Shown piece after piece: positions 36,161 to 45,911 of a stretch of 64,000 bases of DNA. The stretch is from Streptantibioticus silvisoli (lineage in GTDB: Bacteria > Actinomycetota > Actinomycetes > Streptomycetales > Streptomycetaceae). The notes beneath the pieces were generated by a model that was not told the DNA's origin, searched no databases, and worked only from the letters and a program-made list of their open reading frames with translations. A program made the position numbers and the translations under genes. The DNA lies in the NCBI RefSeq assembly GCF_027947535.2, contig NZ_JAAGKO020000026.1, forward strand, positions 1-64,000, read 5' to 3'. The first letter of the stretch is position 1. Each line of letters begins with the position of its first letter.

Positions 36161-37390
36161 TCAGCCGCCGAACTCCTCCAGCCCCTTCAGCGCCTGGTCC
36201 AGCAGCGCCTGGCGGCCCTCCAGCTCACGGGTGAGCTTGTCCGCCCGGGCGGTGTTGCCCGCCGAGCGGGCCGTCTCGATCTGCGCGGACAGCTTGTCGA
36301 CCGCCGCGCGCAGCGCCCCGGTCAGCCCCTCGGCGCGGGCCCGCGCCTCCGGGTTGGTGCGGCGCCACTCCGACTCCTCGGCGTCCTGCAGCGCGCGCTC
36401 CACGGCGTGCATCCGCCCCTCGACCTGCGGCCGGGCGTCGCGCGGCACGTGGCCGACGGCCTCCCACCGCTCGTTGAGCGAACGGAACGCCGCCCGGGCC
36501 GACTTCAGGTCCGAGATCGGCAGCAGCTTCTCCGCCTCGGCGGCCAGCCCCTCCTTCACCGCCAGGTTCGCGCCCTGCTCGGCGTCGCGCTCGGCGAACA
36601 CCTCCGAGCGCGCGGCGAAGAAGACGTCCTGCGCGCCGCGGAAGCGGTTCCACAGCTCGTCCTCGGACTCGCGCTGCGCCCGCCCCGCCGCCTTCCAGTC
36701 CGCCATCAGCTCGCGGTAACGGGCCGCGGTGGCCGCCCACTCGGTGGACGACGCCAGCGACTCCGCCTCGACCGCCAGCTTCTCCTTCACCCGGCGGGCG
36801 TCGTCGCGCTGCGCGTCCAGCGACGCGAAGTGCGCCTTGCGCCGCTTGGAGAACACCGACCTGGCGTGGCTGAAGCGGTGCCACAGCTCGTCGTCGGACT
36901 TGCGGTCCAGCCGCGGCAGCCCCTTCCAGGTGTCCACCAGCGACCGCAGCCGCTCACCGGCCACCCGCCACTGCTCGCTCTCGGCCAGCTGCTCGGCCTC
37001 GGTGACCAGCTGCTCCTTGGCGGTGCGCGCCTCGTCGCCGGCCTTGGCCCGCTCCGCCTTGCGCTTCTCGCGACGCTCCTCGACCTGTCCGACCAGCTTG
37101 TCCAGCCGGGCCTCCAGCGCCGCCAGGTCACCGACGGCGTGCGCCCCGGTCACCGTGGAGCGCAGGTGGTCGATGGCGGCCGTGGCGTCCTTCGACGACA
37201 GGTCGGTGGTCCGTACCCGGCGTTCGAGGAGGCCGATCTCGACGACCAGGCCGTCGTACTTGCGCTGGAAATAGGCCAGCGCCTCGTCGGGGGAGCCCGC
37301 CTGCCACGAGCCGACCTCCCGCTCGCCGTCGGCCGTCCGCACGTACACGGTCCCCGTCTCGTCGACGCGTCCCCACGGGTCGCTGCTCAC
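36161..37390 (-). CDS. DUF349 helical-repeat protein
   Basis: The 409-aa protein is almost wholly alpha-helical and built from repeated ~75-residue DUF349 units, each with a WK/WE turn (DTWKGLPRLDRKSDDELWHRFSHARSVF, ADWKAAGRAQRESEDELWNRFRGAQDVF, ERWEAVGHVPRDARPQVEGRM). It has many Arg/Glu/Lys heptad-like stretches. No enzyme motif is present; a scaffold or nucleic-acid-associated role is plausible but unproven. GTG 37390 has a strong GGAGGAGG. It is convergent with relA, as in streptomycetes. Confidence 0.88.
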   Translation of the reverse strand: MSSDPWGRVDETGTVYVRTADGEREVGSWQAGSPDEALAYFQRKYDGLVVEIGLLERRVRTTDLSSKDATAAIDHLRSTVTGAHAVGDLAALEARLDKLVGQVEERREKRKAERAKAGDEARTAKEQLVTEAEQLAESEQWRVAGERLRSLVDTWKGLPRLDRKSDDELWHRFSHARSVFSKRRKAHFASLDAQRDDARRVKEKLAVEAESLASSTEWAATAARYRELMADWKAAGRAQRESEDELWNRFRGAQDVFFAARSEVFAERDAEQGANLAVKEGLAAEAEKLLPISDLKSARAAFRSLNERWEAVGHVPRDARPQVEGRMHAVERALQDAEESEWRRTNPEARARAEGLTGALRAAVDKLSAQIETARSAGNTARADKLTRELEGRQALLDQALKGLEEFGG

Positions 37391-37573
37391 AGCGCCTCCT
37401 CCACGTGATGCCCGGCCGTCGCACGGGGCGGGCATCGTCCACAGTTTCTCCGGGCTGGGCTCGCCCGACCGGTCCCACCTGCCGCTTCGTCCGCCGAAGC
37501 CGGACCCGGCGGCGGCCGCCGGTGCGGGAACCCTCTACAACGCCAACATAGGCGAGAGGTGCCCCGGCTGTCC

Positions 37574-37612
37574 TGCCCCGGCCCCGGCGGATTTCCCCCG
37601 GGGCCGGGCAGG
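37574..37612 (-). terminator. Terminator after the cyclophilin gene
   Basis: ctgccccggcccc pairs with ggggccgggcag with one bulged base, adjacent to the cyclophilin stop at 37616 on the minus strand. Confidence 0.6.
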
Positions 37613-37615
37613 TGG

Positions 37616-38470
37616 TCACGAGGCGGTCATCGTCGCCTTGTTGATCACCACCGTGGCGTTGGGCGCGCCGTCGCCGGCGCCGGTCGACTCCCCGTCCTTG
37701 GCGATCTTCGCCAGCACCTTCATGCCGGTCGCGTCGATGGTGCCGAACGGGGTGTAACTGGGCGCCAGCGGGCTGTCCTTGTACACCAGGAAGAACTGGC
37801 TGCCGCCCGAGTGCGCCGAACCGGTGTTGGCCATCGCCACGGTGCCCGCCGGGTAGGTCACCGAACCCTTGGCGTTGGCCTTGCCGAACGCCTTCAGGTT
37901 CTCGTCCGGGATGGTGTACCCCGGGCCGCCGGAGCCGTTGCCCTTCGGGTCGCCGCACTGCAGGACGTAGATGTTGGCCGTGGTGAGCCGGTGGCACTTG
38001 GTGTGGTCGAAGAACCCCTGGCCGGCCAGGAAGGCGAAGGAGTTGACCGTGTGCGGCGCCTTCGCCGCGTTCAGCTTCAGGCCGATGTCGCCGCAGGTGG
38101 TGGCCAGCTTCAGCGTGTAGGACTTGCCGGCGTCGATGGTCATCGCCGGCTCGGTCTTCCACTGCTTCGTGGTGGGCGAACCGGCGGCCGGTGCCGCGCA
38201 CGGGTCCGGCTTCGGCTTGCCCGTGGCGCTCGGCGACGGCGTCACCGACGGCGTCGGCGTGGCGCCCGCCGCGTCCGCCTTCGGGCCGGAGCTGTCGCCC
38301 AGGCCGGTCGAGGCCCAGGCCGCGCCGCCCGCCGCCAGGATGACGACGACCGCGCCGGCGATCCACACGTTGCGCTTGCGTGACTTGCTTCGCTGCCGTG
38401 TACGGCGTTGCTGCTGACGCTCGAACTTCTCGCGCGCGAGCTGGCGCCGCCGCTGCTCCTTGCTGACCAC
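37616..38470 (-). CDS. Membrane-anchored cyclophilin-type peptidyl-prolyl isomerase
   Basis: The 284-aa protein has a basic, Gln/Arg-rich N-terminus, one membrane segment (~33-52), an Ala/Thr/Pro/Ser-rich linker and an outer cyclophilin domain (~115-284) with FFDHTKCHRL, GSGGPGYTIPDE and SGGSQFFLVYKDSPLAPSYTPFG. The canonical FHR(V/I) catalytic arginine region is HTKCHRLTT, so the key Arg is present. The long hydrophilic linker places the domain outside. It probably folds exported proteins. GTG 38470 has GGGGAGAGG upstream. The gene is monocistronic. Confidence 0.9.
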   Translation of the reverse strand: MVSKEQRRRQLAREKFERQQQRRTRQRSKSRKRNVWIAGAVVVILAAGGAAWASTGLGDSSGPKADAAGATPTPSVTPSPSATGKPKPDPCAAPAAGSPTTKQWKTEPAMTIDAGKSYTLKLATTCGDIGLKLNAAKAPHTVNSFAFLAGQGFFDHTKCHRLTTANIYVLQCGDPKGNGSGGPGYTIPDENLKAFGKANAKGSVTYPAGTVAMANTGSAHSGGSQFFLVYKDSPLAPSYTPFGTIDATGMKVLAKIAKDGESTGAGDGAPNATVVINKATMTAS

Positions 38471-38658
38471 TTCAGCCTCTCCCCGGGTCCGGTGGAGCGC
38501 GAATGCCGCCATTCGCGTCGTTAGCCGGTGACAATACGGGTTGGCCCGGGTCGCGCGTGGGCCGGTAGGCTCACGATCACGGAAAAATTCCCGCGGGCCG
38601 GCCGCCGCCGGACCCGCCGGCGCCGCCTCGGCGGTCCGCCGCCGACCGAAGGACGAAC

Positions 38659-39369
38659 GTGCTCATTGCCGGGTTCCCCGCCGGGGTGTGGGGCACTAAC
38701 TGCTACGTGGTCGCTCCCGCAGCCGGCGAGGAGTGCGTGATCGTCGACCCCGGGCACAACGCGGCCCGCGGTGTCGAGGAGACGCTCGCCAAGTACCGCC
38801 TCAAGCCGGTCGCCGTCGTCGTCACCCACGGCCACATCGACCATGTCGCCTCGGTCGTCCCGGTCTGCGGCGCGCACGGCGTGCCCGCCTGGATCCACCC
38901 CGAGGACCGCTACATGATGAGCGATCCGGAGAAGGCCCTCGGCCGCTCCATCGGCATGCCGCTCATGGGCGAGCTGTCCATCGGCGAACCGGACGACGTC
39001 AAGGAGCTGACCGACGGTGCGGTGCTGCCCCTCGCCGGCCTGGAGCTGTCCGTCGCGCACGCGCCGGGCCATACCGGGGGGTCGGTGACCTTCCAGCTGC
39101 CCGAGACCGCCGACGTCCCGTCGGTGCTGTTCTCCGGGGACCTGCTGTTCGCCGGCTCCATCGGACGTACCGACCTGCCCGGCGGGTCCCACGCCGCGAT
39201 CCTGCGATCGCTGGCCCGGGTGTGCCTGCCGCTGGACGACTCGACCGTGGTGCTCTCCGGCCACGGTGCCCAGACCACCATCGGCCGCGAACGCGCCACC
39301 AACCCCTTCCTGGGCGAGCTGGCCCGCGGCGACGGGCCCGGTTCGCCGGCCCCGCGACGAGGAATGTGA
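38659..39369 (+). CDS. MBL-fold hydrolase (glyoxalase II-like)
   Basis: The 236-aa protein has the metallo-beta-lactamase core: THGHIDH near residue 57, HAPGHTGGS near 133, SGDLLF near 157 and a final SGHGAQTTI, giving two metal sites. Such enzymes often hydrolyse S-lactoyl or other thioester substrates, but the real substrate is unknown. GTG 38659 is used. It overlaps or nearly abuts hisS; the pair MBL hydrolase-hisS is common in actinobacteria. Confidence 0.9.
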   Translation: MLIAGFPAGVWGTNCYVVAPAAGEECVIVDPGHNAARGVEETLAKYRLKPVAVVVTHGHIDHVASVVPVCGAHGVPAWIHPEDRYMMSDPEKALGRSIGMPLMGELSIGEPDDVKELTDGAVLPLAGLELSVAHAPGHTGGSVTFQLPETADVPSVLFSGDLLFAGSIGRTDLPGGSHAAILRSLARVCLPLDDSTVVLSGHGAQTTIGRERATNPFLGELARGDGPGSPAPRRGM

Positions 39370-39383
39370 CGAGAGAACCCCCG

Positions 39384-40643
39384 TTGAACACCTTCTCCGC
39401 CCCCAAGGGCACCTACGACCTGCTCCCGCCGGAGTCGGCCGCCTTCCTCGCGGTCCGCGAGGCGCTGGCCGCGCCGCTGAAGCGGTCCGGCTACGGCTAC
39501 GTGGAGACCCCCGGCTTCGAGGACGTCAAGCTCTTCTCCCGCGGCGTCGGGGAGTCCACCGACATCGTGACCAAGGAGATGTACACCCTCACCACCAAGG
39601 GCGGCGACGAGCTGGCGCTGCGCCCCGAGGGCACCGCGTCCGTGCTGCGCGCCGCCCTGGAGGCCAACCTGCACCGCGGCCCGCTGCCGGTGAAGCTGTG
39701 GTACTCCGGCTCCTACTACCGCTACGAGCGGCCGCAGGCCGGCCGCTACCGGCACTTCTCCCAGGTCGGGGCCGAGGCGCTGGGCGCCGAGGACCCGGCG
39801 CTGGACGCCGAGCTGATCATCCTCGCGGTGGACGCCTACCGCTCGCTGGGCCTGCGGGACTTCCGGCTGCTGCTCAACTCGCTGGGCGACAAGGAGTGCC
39901 GCCCGGTCTACCGCGCCGCGCTCCAGGAGTACCTGCGCGGCCTCGACCTGGACGAGGAGACCCGCGCCCGGATCGAGATCAACCCGCTGCGGGTGCTGGA
40001 CGACAAGCGCGAGCAGGTGCAGCGGCAACTGGCCGGCGCGCCGCGGATCAGCGACCACCTGTGCGACGCCTGCCGCGAGTACCACGACCAGGTGCGCGAG
40101 CTGCTGACGGCGGCCGACATCACGTTCGAGGACGACGTGAAGCTGGTGCGCGGCCTGGACTACTACACCCGCACCACGTTCGAGTTCGTCCACGGCCGTC
40201 TCGGCTCGCAGTCCGCGGTCGGCGGCGGCGGGCGCTACGACGGGCTGTCGCAGATGCTCGGCGGCCCCGAACTGCCCTCCGTCGGCTGGGCGCTGGGCGT
40301 GGACCGCACGGTGCTGGCGCTGAAGGCCGAGGGCATCGAGCTGCCGTCCGCCGGCCGCACCGACGTCTTCGCCGTCCCGCTGGGCGAGCAGGCCCGGCGC
40401 GCGCTGTTCGGCGTGGTCACCGAACTGCGCCGGCAGGGGGTGTCCGCCGACTTCGCCTTCGGCGGCAAGGGCCTGAAGAACGCGATGAAGTCCGCCAACC
40501 GTTCCGGCGCCCGGTTCGCCGTCATCGCCGGCGAGCGCGACCTGGCCGACGGCGAGGTCCAGCTGAAGGACCTCGAAAGCGGCGAGCAGACCTCCGTCGC
40601 GCTGGAGACGGTCGCCGCGACGCTGCGCGAACGGCTGCTCTGA
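39384..40643 (+). CDS. hisS: Histidyl-tRNA synthetase
   Basis: The 419-aa class II enzyme has [13 protein letters not shown] at the start, motif 2 [16 protein letters not shown], the histidine-specific [15 protein letters not shown] and GGGGRYDGL, and a C-terminal anticodon-binding domain. It charges tRNA-His. TTG 39384 gives the family start MNTFSAPKG; the alternative GTG at 39366 overlaps the hydrolase stop by 4 bp and would add six residues. The Shine-Dalgarno GAGAG is moderate. Confidence 0.96.
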   Translation: MNTFSAPKGTYDLLPPESAAFLAVREALAAPLKRSGYGYVETPGFEDVKLFSRGVGESTDIVTKEMYTLTTKGGDELALRPEGTASVLRAALEANLHRGPLPVKLWYSGSYYRYERPQAGRYRHFSQVGAEALGAEDPALDAELIILAVDAYRSLGLRDFRLLLNSLGDKECRPVYRAALQEYLRGLDLDEETRARIEINPLRVLDDKREQVQRQLAGAPRISDHLCDACREYHDQVRELLTAADITFEDDVKLVRGLDYYTRTTFEFVHGRLGSQSAVGGGGRYDGLSQMLGGPELPSVGWALGVDRTVLALKAEGIELPSAGRTDVFAVPLGEQARRALFGVVTELRRQGVSADFAFGGKGLKNAMKSANRSGARFAVIAGERDLADGEVQLKDLESGEQTSVALETVAATLRERLL

Positions 40644-40853
40644 CCGGTCCGCCCGTCACGGGCCGGGAAATCCCCGGGTGTGCGTCAACTTACGCGGTGT
40701 TGACTCACCCTCCGGCAGGCTGGGTGATCGCTCCCGGCGGACATTCGTATGACTGGTCGCGGGTGCACAATGTTGAACCGGCGCCTACCGTTCCGCGGCG
40801 GTGCCGTGCAGGCTGGCAGACGACGCACCCAGGACACGGCCACGGAAGGCGAC

Positions 40854-41498
40854 ATGACGACTACGGTGCAGGACGACGACACGCGCAGCGACGCGGAGAG
40901 CGGGCAGGCGGACGGCCTGTTCGGCGCGGGCCGGGGCTACGCGATCCTGCTGGTGATCTGCGGCGCCCTGGGCCTGCTGGCCGCCTGGATCATCACCATC
41001 GACGAGTTCCACCTGTACCAGAACCCGTCCTACGTCCCCGGGTGCAGCATCAACCCGATCATCTCCTGCGGCAACATCATGAAGAGCGCGCAGGCCAAGG
41101 TCTTCGGCTTCCCCAATCCGATGATGGGCCTGGTCGCCTACCCGGTGGAGATCGGCGTCGGCATGGCCCTGCTGGGCGGCGCCCGGTTCCGCCCGTGGTT
41201 CTGGCGGGGGCTCCAGGCCGGCACGCTGCTCGGCACGATCTTCGTCACCTGGCTCCAGTTCGAGTCGCTCTACAGCATCGGCTCGCTGTGCCCGTGGTGC
41301 ATGGTCGCCTGGGTCGGCACGATCACCGCGTTCTGGTACACGCTGGTCCACAACGTCCGCACCCGCGTCATCCCGGCCCCGACGGCGGTACGCAACCTGC
41401 TGCTGGAGTTCCACTGGGCGGTCCTGGTGCTGTGGTTCGGTGTGATCATCATGCTGATCCTGATCCGCTGGTGGTCCTACTGGTCGACGCTCATCTGA
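40854..41498 (+). CDS. Vitamin K epoxide reductase (VKOR) family membrane protein
   Basis: The 214-aa protein has about five membrane segments. The outer loop after the first holds a cysteine pair (VPGCSINPIISCGNIMKS) and the fourth-segment region has the catalytic CPWC motif in SIGSLCPWCMV. In bacteria VKOR homologues reoxidise DsbA-like proteins via quinone, so it likely supports disulfide formation in exported proteins. ATG 40854 follows GGAAGG; an upstream in-frame ATG at 40749 has no ribosome site. The 210-bp gap before it holds a TTGACT near 40700 and no gene. Confidence 0.92.
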   Translation: MTTTVQDDDTRSDAESGQADGLFGAGRGYAILLVICGALGLLAAWIITIDEFHLYQNPSYVPGCSINPIISCGNIMKSAQAKVFGFPNPMMGLVAYPVEIGVGMALLGGARFRPWFWRGLQAGTLLGTIFVTWLQFESLYSIGSLCPWCMVAWVGTITAFWYTLVHNVRTRVIPAPTAVRNLLLEFHWAVLVLWFGVIIMLILIRWWSYWSTLI

Positions 41499-41513
41499 CC
41501 CGGCCGTTCCACG

Positions 41514-41546
41514 ACGGGCCGCCCGGCCGACCGCCGGGCGGCCCGT
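41514..41546 (+). terminator. Terminator after the VKOR-family gene
   Basis: acgggccgcccggc (41514-41527) pairs with 41533-41546 with a five-base loop, followed by a short T pair. Confidence 0.75.
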
Positions 41547-41675
41547 TCGCGTTCGCGGCGGGCCGTCGCCGGTACGCACGCGGCAGGTCGGGGCCGTTAC
41601 TACGTACGGGGCGTGCCGGGGCCGTTACGCACGCGGCGGGCCGCGTTGTCGGTGCGGTGATCTAGGCTTCGACCC

Positions 41676-43025
41676 GTGGAGCCCGACCTGTTCACCGCCG
41701 CCGCCGAGGAACGCCAGGAGCGCGAACCCGGCGGCAGCCCGCTCGCCGTGCGGATGCGTCCGCGTACCCTCGACGACGTCGTGGGCCAGGGCCATCTGCT
41801 CGGCCCCGGCTCCCCGCTGCGCCGGCTGGTCGGTGAGGGCGCCGGCGGTCCGGCGGGCCCGGCCTCCGTCATCCTGTGGGGCCCGCCCGGCACCGGCAAG
41901 ACCACGCTGGCCTACGTCGTCAGCCACGCCACCAAGCGGCGGTTCGTGGAGCTGTCGGCCATCACCGCCGGCGTCAAGGAGGTCCGCGCGGTCATCGAGA
42001 GCGCGCGGCGCGAGTCGGGCGCCTACGGCCGCGAGACGCTGCTGTTCCTCGACGAGATCCACCGCTTCAGCAAGGCCCAGCAGGACTCGCTGCTGCCCGC
42101 GGTGGAGAACCGCTGGGTCACCCTGATCGCGGCCACCACCGAGAACCCGTACTTCTCCATCATCTCGCCGCTGCTGTCCCGGTCGCTGCTGCTGACCCTG
42201 GAGGCGCTCACCGAGGACGACATCCGCGGTCTGCTGCACCGGGCGCTGGCCGACCCGCGCGGGCTGGACGGCGCGGTGGAACTGGCCGACGACGCCGAGG
42301 CGCACCTGCTGCGGATCGCCGGCGGGGACGCGCGCCGGGCGCTGACCGCGCTGGAGGCCGGCGCGGGCTCGGCGCTGGCCCAGGGCGAGGAGCGCCTGAC
42401 GCTGGCCGCCCTGGAGGCCGCGGTCGACCGCGCGGCGGTGCGGTACGACAAGGACGGCGACCAGCACTACGACGTGGCCAGCGCGCTGATCAAGTCCATC
42501 CGCGGCTCCGACGTCGACGCCGCGCTGCACTACCTGGCCCGGATGGTGGAGGCCGGTGAGGACCCGCGGTTCATCGCGCGGCGCCTGATGATCTCCGCCA
42601 GCGAGGACATCGGCATGGCCGATCCGCAGGCGCTGCCGCTCGCGGTGGCCGCCGCGCAGGCGGTGGCGATGATCGGCTTCCCGGAGGCGGCGATCACCCT
42701 GTCCCACGCGGTGATCGCGCTGGCACTGGCCCCCAAGTCCAACGCGGCGGTCACCGCGATCACCGAGGCGACGGCCGACGTCCGCAAGGGCCTGGCCGGC
42801 CCGGTCCCGCCGCACCTGCGCGACGCGCACTACCAGGGCGCCGGCAAGCTCGGCCACGGCTCGGGCTACCAGTACCCGCACGACCTGCCCGGCGCGATCG
42901 CCGCCCAGCAGTACGCCCCGGACGCCGTCCACGGCAAGCGGTACTACCACCCCACCCGCTACGGCGCCGAGGCCCGCTACGCCGACGTGGTCGAACGCGT
43001 CCGGGAACGGCTGGCGGGGGAGTAG
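41676..43025 (+). CDS. rarA: AAA+ ATPase RarA/MgsA (replication-associated recombination protein)
   Basis: The 449-aa protein has the clamp-loader-like AAA+ core: Walker [11 protein letters not shown] (near residue 69), Walker [20 protein letters not shown], sensor ATTENPYFS, and the long C-terminal region with IAPKSNA-like and YKYPHD-like segments ([21 protein letters not shown]). RarA acts at stalled replication forks. The GTG at 41676 has no Shine-Dalgarno sequence; TAGGCT ends eight bases before it, so it is probably leaderless. It is transcribed alone. Confidence 0.94.
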   Translation: MEPDLFTAAAEERQEREPGGSPLAVRMRPRTLDDVVGQGHLLGPGSPLRRLVGEGAGGPAGPASVILWGPPGTGKTTLAYVVSHATKRRFVELSAITAGVKEVRAVIESARRESGAYGRETLLFLDEIHRFSKAQQDSLLPAVENRWVTLIAATTENPYFSIISPLLSRSLLLTLEALTEDDIRGLLHRALADPRGLDGAVELADDAEAHLLRIAGGDARRALTALEAGAGSALAQGEERLTLAALEAAVDRAAVRYDKDGDQHYDVASALIKSIRGSDVDAALHYLARMVEAGEDPRFIARRLMISASEDIGMADPQALPLAVAAAQAVAMIGFPEAAITLSHAVIALALAPKSNAAVTAITEATADVRKGLAGPVPPHLRDAHYQGAGKLGHGSGYQYPHDLPGAIAAQQYAPDAVHGKRYYHPTRYGAEARYADVVERVRERLAGE

Positions 43026-43362
43026 GGGCGCGGGCGCGTGGGGGGCGATCGGCTGCGGGGGCCGATCGCTCCGGGGGAACCGGCTGCCCGCCGCGTCCAG
43101 CTACGGCCGCCGTGCCCGGCGCCCGCTCCGGCTGCCCGCCGCAACCGCGTCCCCGCCGCGCCCGTACCTTCCCCGGCCGTCGGCTGCGGGGGGACGCCCG
43201 CTCCGGCTGCCCGCCGCAACCCGCGCCCCCGCCGCGCCCGCACCCTCCCCGGCCACCCGCCACCCCGCCGCGCCCGGCCCTCGCCCGGCCCTCGCCCGGT
43301 CCACCTCCGTTCCGCGCCCGGTCCGCGTTCGGCCGCGCCCGCGTCCCCGCCGTCCCGCCCCC
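43026..43362. other. Intergenic stretch with a 75-bp repeated unit
   Basis: The gap between rarA and the broken DUF2470 gene is nearly pure G/C. A unit beginning gcccgctccggctgcccgcc at 43121 is repeated from 43196, period 75 bp, with scattered changes and a shorter relative near 43080. No gene is seen. Confidence 0.5.
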
Positions 43363-44182
43363 TCAGCCCTGACCGGCGGCCTCGCGGGCCTGGCCGAACA
43401 GCGCGTGCAGGGCGTGGCGCAGTCCCGCCACGCCGTCCACCGGGGCGGGGAAGGCGAAGCGGGCGTCGAAGGTGCCGCCGGTGCCGGTGCCGGTGAAGCG
43501 GACCCGCAGGCCGCCGCGGTCCAGGGCCACCGGCACCGCGGCGCCGGGGCCGGTGCGGGCGTCGGCGCAGCCGGCCAGCGCGCCGAGCCGGGTCACCTCG
43601 TCGCCGTGGGCCGCGGCCAGATGCTGGAGCAGTTCCGCCTCGTGCGCGGCCAGCGGGTCGGGGGCCGCCCCGGCGGACTCGGGCGGGGCGGGGGGGGGGG
43701 GCGCCCCCCCACAGGTCGTCGACCGACATCCCGCCGGCCTCCAGCCGCAGCCAGCCGCCGTCCGCCCGCTCCCGGCACGGGGTCAGCCAGCCGGCCACCG
43801 AGGCCCGGCCGCGGATCCGGGCCGCCACCGCGACCGGCGCCACGTCCGTGATCTCCAGCACGCCGGCCAGTTCGCCGTCGTGCGCGCGGGCCGCCGCGCG
43901 GACCGCGGGGGAGCCGGCCGGCAGCCGCAGCAGCACGTCGCCGGCCGGGTCCACGGCCCGTTCCAGCGGCACCATCAGGTAGGGGTCCGCGCTGTTCAGG
44001 CCGGGAATGACCAGCACGGACGACGAGTTGCCCTCCACGAGGGTTCGCACGCGCCCGGCCGCCGCCGGCGGTCCGGACGCGGGGTCTTCCCCGGGACGCG
44101 GCCGGTGGTCCGCGCGCCGGCGACCGGCCGCCCGCACGGTGTGGTCGCTGCCGGACGGCATGGGGTTCCCGGGTCGAAGCAT
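43363..44182 (-). pseudogene. DUF2470 domain protein, reading frame broken at a poly-G tract
   Basis: The first frame, from ATG 44182 (GGAGGAG upstream), encodes VRTLVEGNSSSVLVIPGL, DVLLRLPAGSPAVRAAARAHDGE and RLEAGGMSVDDLWGG. Right there the sense strand has seven Gs, then G-C and twelve Cs (plus strand 43690-43701 G12). After the tract the matching continuation DPLAAHEAELLQHLAAAHGDEVTRL...FTGTGTGGTFDARFAFP is in another frame and ends at 43363. One base fewer in the tract restores a ~270-aa DUF2470 protein, the domain found at the C-terminus of HugZ-type heme proteins. Whether this is an assembly error, a phase-variable switch or a real null allele cannot be decided here. An iron box lies just upstream. 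Confidence 0.75.
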
Positions 44183-44196
44183 GCGATCTCCTCCGC

Positions 44197-44215
44197 TAAG
44201 GTAAGCCTTACCTAA
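44197..44215. promoter_or_regulatory. Iron box (DmdR/IdeR/DtxR-type operator)
   Basis: taaggtaagccttacctaa matches the DtxR/IdeR consensus TTAGGTTAGCCTAACCTAA at 16 of 19 positions and is itself close to palindromic. It starts 15 bp upstream of the DUF2470 ATG, touching its ribosome site, and 23 bp upstream of the divergent rpsD start. Iron-loaded repressor binding would most simply block the DUF2470 promoter; an effect on rpsD is possible. Confidence 0.8.
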
Positions 44216-44237
44216 CTTACATGGAGGTCCGGAGAAC

Positions 44238-44849
44238 GTGAACCAGTCGCGTCCCAAGGTCAAGAAGTCGCGCGCGCTCGGCATCGCGCTGACCCCCAAG
44301 GCCGTCAAGTACTTCGAGGCCCGTCCCTACCCGCCGGGCGAGCACGGCCGCGGCCGCAAGCAGAGCAGTGACTACAAGGTCCGGCTGCTGGAGAAGCAGC
44401 GGCTGCGCGCCCAGTACGACATCAGCGAGACCCAGATGCGCCGGGCCTACGACCGCGCGTCCAAGGCCGGCGGCAAGACCGGCGAGGCGCTCATCGTCGA
44501 GCTGGAGCGCCGGCTCGACGCGCTCGTGCTGCGCTCCGGACTGGCCCGCACCGTCTACCAGTCCCGGCAGATGGTCGTGCACGGCCACATCGAGGTCAAC
44601 GGCCGCAAGGTCGACCGGCCTTCCTTCCGGGTCCGCCCCGACGACGTGGTGGCGGTGCGCGAACGCTCCCGCGACAAGACCCCGTTCCAGGTCGCCAGGG
44701 CCGGCGGCTGGGCCGGCGCGGGCGAGACCCCGCGCTACCTCCAGGTCAACCTCGACGCGCTGGCGTTCCGGCTGGACCGCGCGCCCAACCGCCGCGAGGT
44801 GCCGGTCATCTGCGACGAGCAGCTCGTCGTCGAGTACTACGCCCGCTGA
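44238..44849 (+). CDS. rpsD: 30S ribosomal protein S4
   Basis: The 203-aa protein has the S4 N-terminal domain ([37 protein letters not shown]) and the S4 RNA-binding fold ([35 protein letters not shown]), and ends in [10 protein letters not shown]. It binds 16S rRNA early in assembly. There is no N-terminal cysteine cluster, so it is a zinc-free S4. As in other streptomycetes the gene stands outside the main ribosomal protein operons. GTG 44238 follows GGAGG with a GGAG closer by. An iron box is 23 bp upstream. Confidence 0.97.
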   Translation: MNQSRPKVKKSRALGIALTPKAVKYFEARPYPPGEHGRGRKQSSDYKVRLLEKQRLRAQYDISETQMRRAYDRASKAGGKTGEALIVELERRLDALVLRSGLARTVYQSRQMVVHGHIEVNGRKVDRPSFRVRPDDVVAVRERSRDKTPFQVARAGGWAGAGETPRYLQVNLDALAFRLDRAPNRREVPVICDEQLVVEYYAR

Positions 44850-45123
44850 TCGCGCGCCGGCCGGCCGTCGCCGGCCCCGCCCGTGCTCGCGGCCCCGCCC
44901 GCGCTCCCGGCACCGCCGACATCCGGCGGTGCCGGTCCGCGTTCCGGGCCCCGCCGCGCCGGTCCGGGACGCCCGGACGCCCGGCCGCGCGCCGCACCGC
45001 GCCGCGCGGGTAACTCGGTACGAGGAGCCACCCCGGGCGCGATAGGGTCGGACACCTCCCGCCCGCGTGTTGCCGGACCGCACCGCGAGCGGTCCACGAC
45101 CGACGTGACCCTAGGAGCCAGCA

Positions 45124-45585
45124 GTGTCCGGTGGAGAGGTGGCCGGCCTCATCGTGGCCGTCTTCTGGGCGATCCTCGTGTCCTTCCTCGCCGTCGTGCT
45201 GGTCAGACTCGCGCAGACGCTGCGCCGGGCCACCGAACTCGTCGCCGGCGTCACCGAACAGGCCGTACCGCTGCTCGGTGAGGCCACCGCCGCCGTCCGC
45301 GCCGCGCACGCCCAGCTCGACCGGGTCGACACCATCACCGCCGACGTGCAGGAAGTCACCGCCAACGCCTCCGCGCTGGCCGGCACCGTCGCCACCACCT
45401 TCGGCGGCCCGCTGGTGAAGGTCGCCGCCTTCGGCTACGGAGTGCGCCGCGCGATGGGCCGCCCGGCCCCCGGTGAGGCGCCCGCCGCCCGCGACGGCGC
45501 CGGCCGGGTGAGCCGCACGGTGATCGCCGGGGCCGCGCGGGCCGGCGGCCGGCGCGGATTCCGCCGTACCCGAGGGAAGGGCTGA
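45124..45585 (+). CDS. DUF948 family membrane-associated protein
   Basis: The 153-aa protein has one N-terminal membrane segment (~5-27) and a helical coiled region ([37 protein letters not shown]) typical of DUF948 (YtxG-like) proteins, then a basic Gly/Arg-rich tail. Function unknown. GTG 45124 follows AGGAG. It forms a likely operon with the next gene and alaS. The 274-bp gap before it carries ccgccgcgccggtccgggac-type inverted repeats and its promoter near 45040 (gatagggt). Confidence 0.85.
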   Translation: MSGGEVAGLIVAVFWAILVSFLAVVLVRLAQTLRRATELVAGVTEQAVPLLGEATAAVRAAHAQLDRVDTITADVQEVTANASALAGTVATTFGGPLVKVAAFGYGVRRAMGRPAPGEAPAARDGAGRVSRTVIAGAARAGGRRGFRRTRGKG

Positions 45586-45590
45586 CCGAC

Positions 45591-45911
45591 ATGTTCCGCC
45601 GTCTTTTCTGGTTCGCCGCCGGCGCGTCCACCGGAGTGTGGGCCACGGTCAAGGTGAACCGGGCGGTCCGCCGCCTGACCCCCGGGGGCCTCGCCGCCAC
45701 CGCGGCCGACCGGGCCACCGAACTCGGCGCCCGCGCCCGGCGGTTCGCCCTCGACGTCCGCACCGGCATGACCGAGCGCGAGGCCGAACTCGGCGAGGCG
45801 CTCGGCATCGAACCGGCCGCCGGCCCCGCCCAACTGCCCGGGCAGCGACCGCAGATCGCCGTCACGCGACACCCGCACAACCAGTCGTACAACCAGAAAG
45901 AGGGCCACTGA
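45591..45911 (+). CDS. Small membrane-associated protein upstream of alaS (DUF6167-like)
   Basis: The 106-aa protein starts [33 protein letters not shown], a short hydrophobic lead that probably inserts into the membrane, followed by helical sequence and a polar tail. It is the streptomycete alaS-upstream family I know as DUF6167; the function is unknown. It starts 5 bp after the DUF948 stop and shares one base with alaS (TGATG). Confidence 0.8.
   Translation: MFRRLFWFAAGASTGVWATVKVNRAVRRLTPGGLAATAADRATELGARARRFALDVRTGMTEREAELGEALGIEPAAGPAQLPGQRPQIAVTRHPHNQSYNQKEGH

Noticed and set aside
40693-40760. Promoter TTGACT near 40700 for the VKOR-family gene
   Set aside because: No acceptable -10 hexamer at the right distance, so it was not listed as a feature.
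43593-43778. Alternative 61-aa protein over the poly-G region
   Set aside because: It is a third frame with polyproline from the tract; the flanking sequence clearly belongs to the DUF2470 gene.
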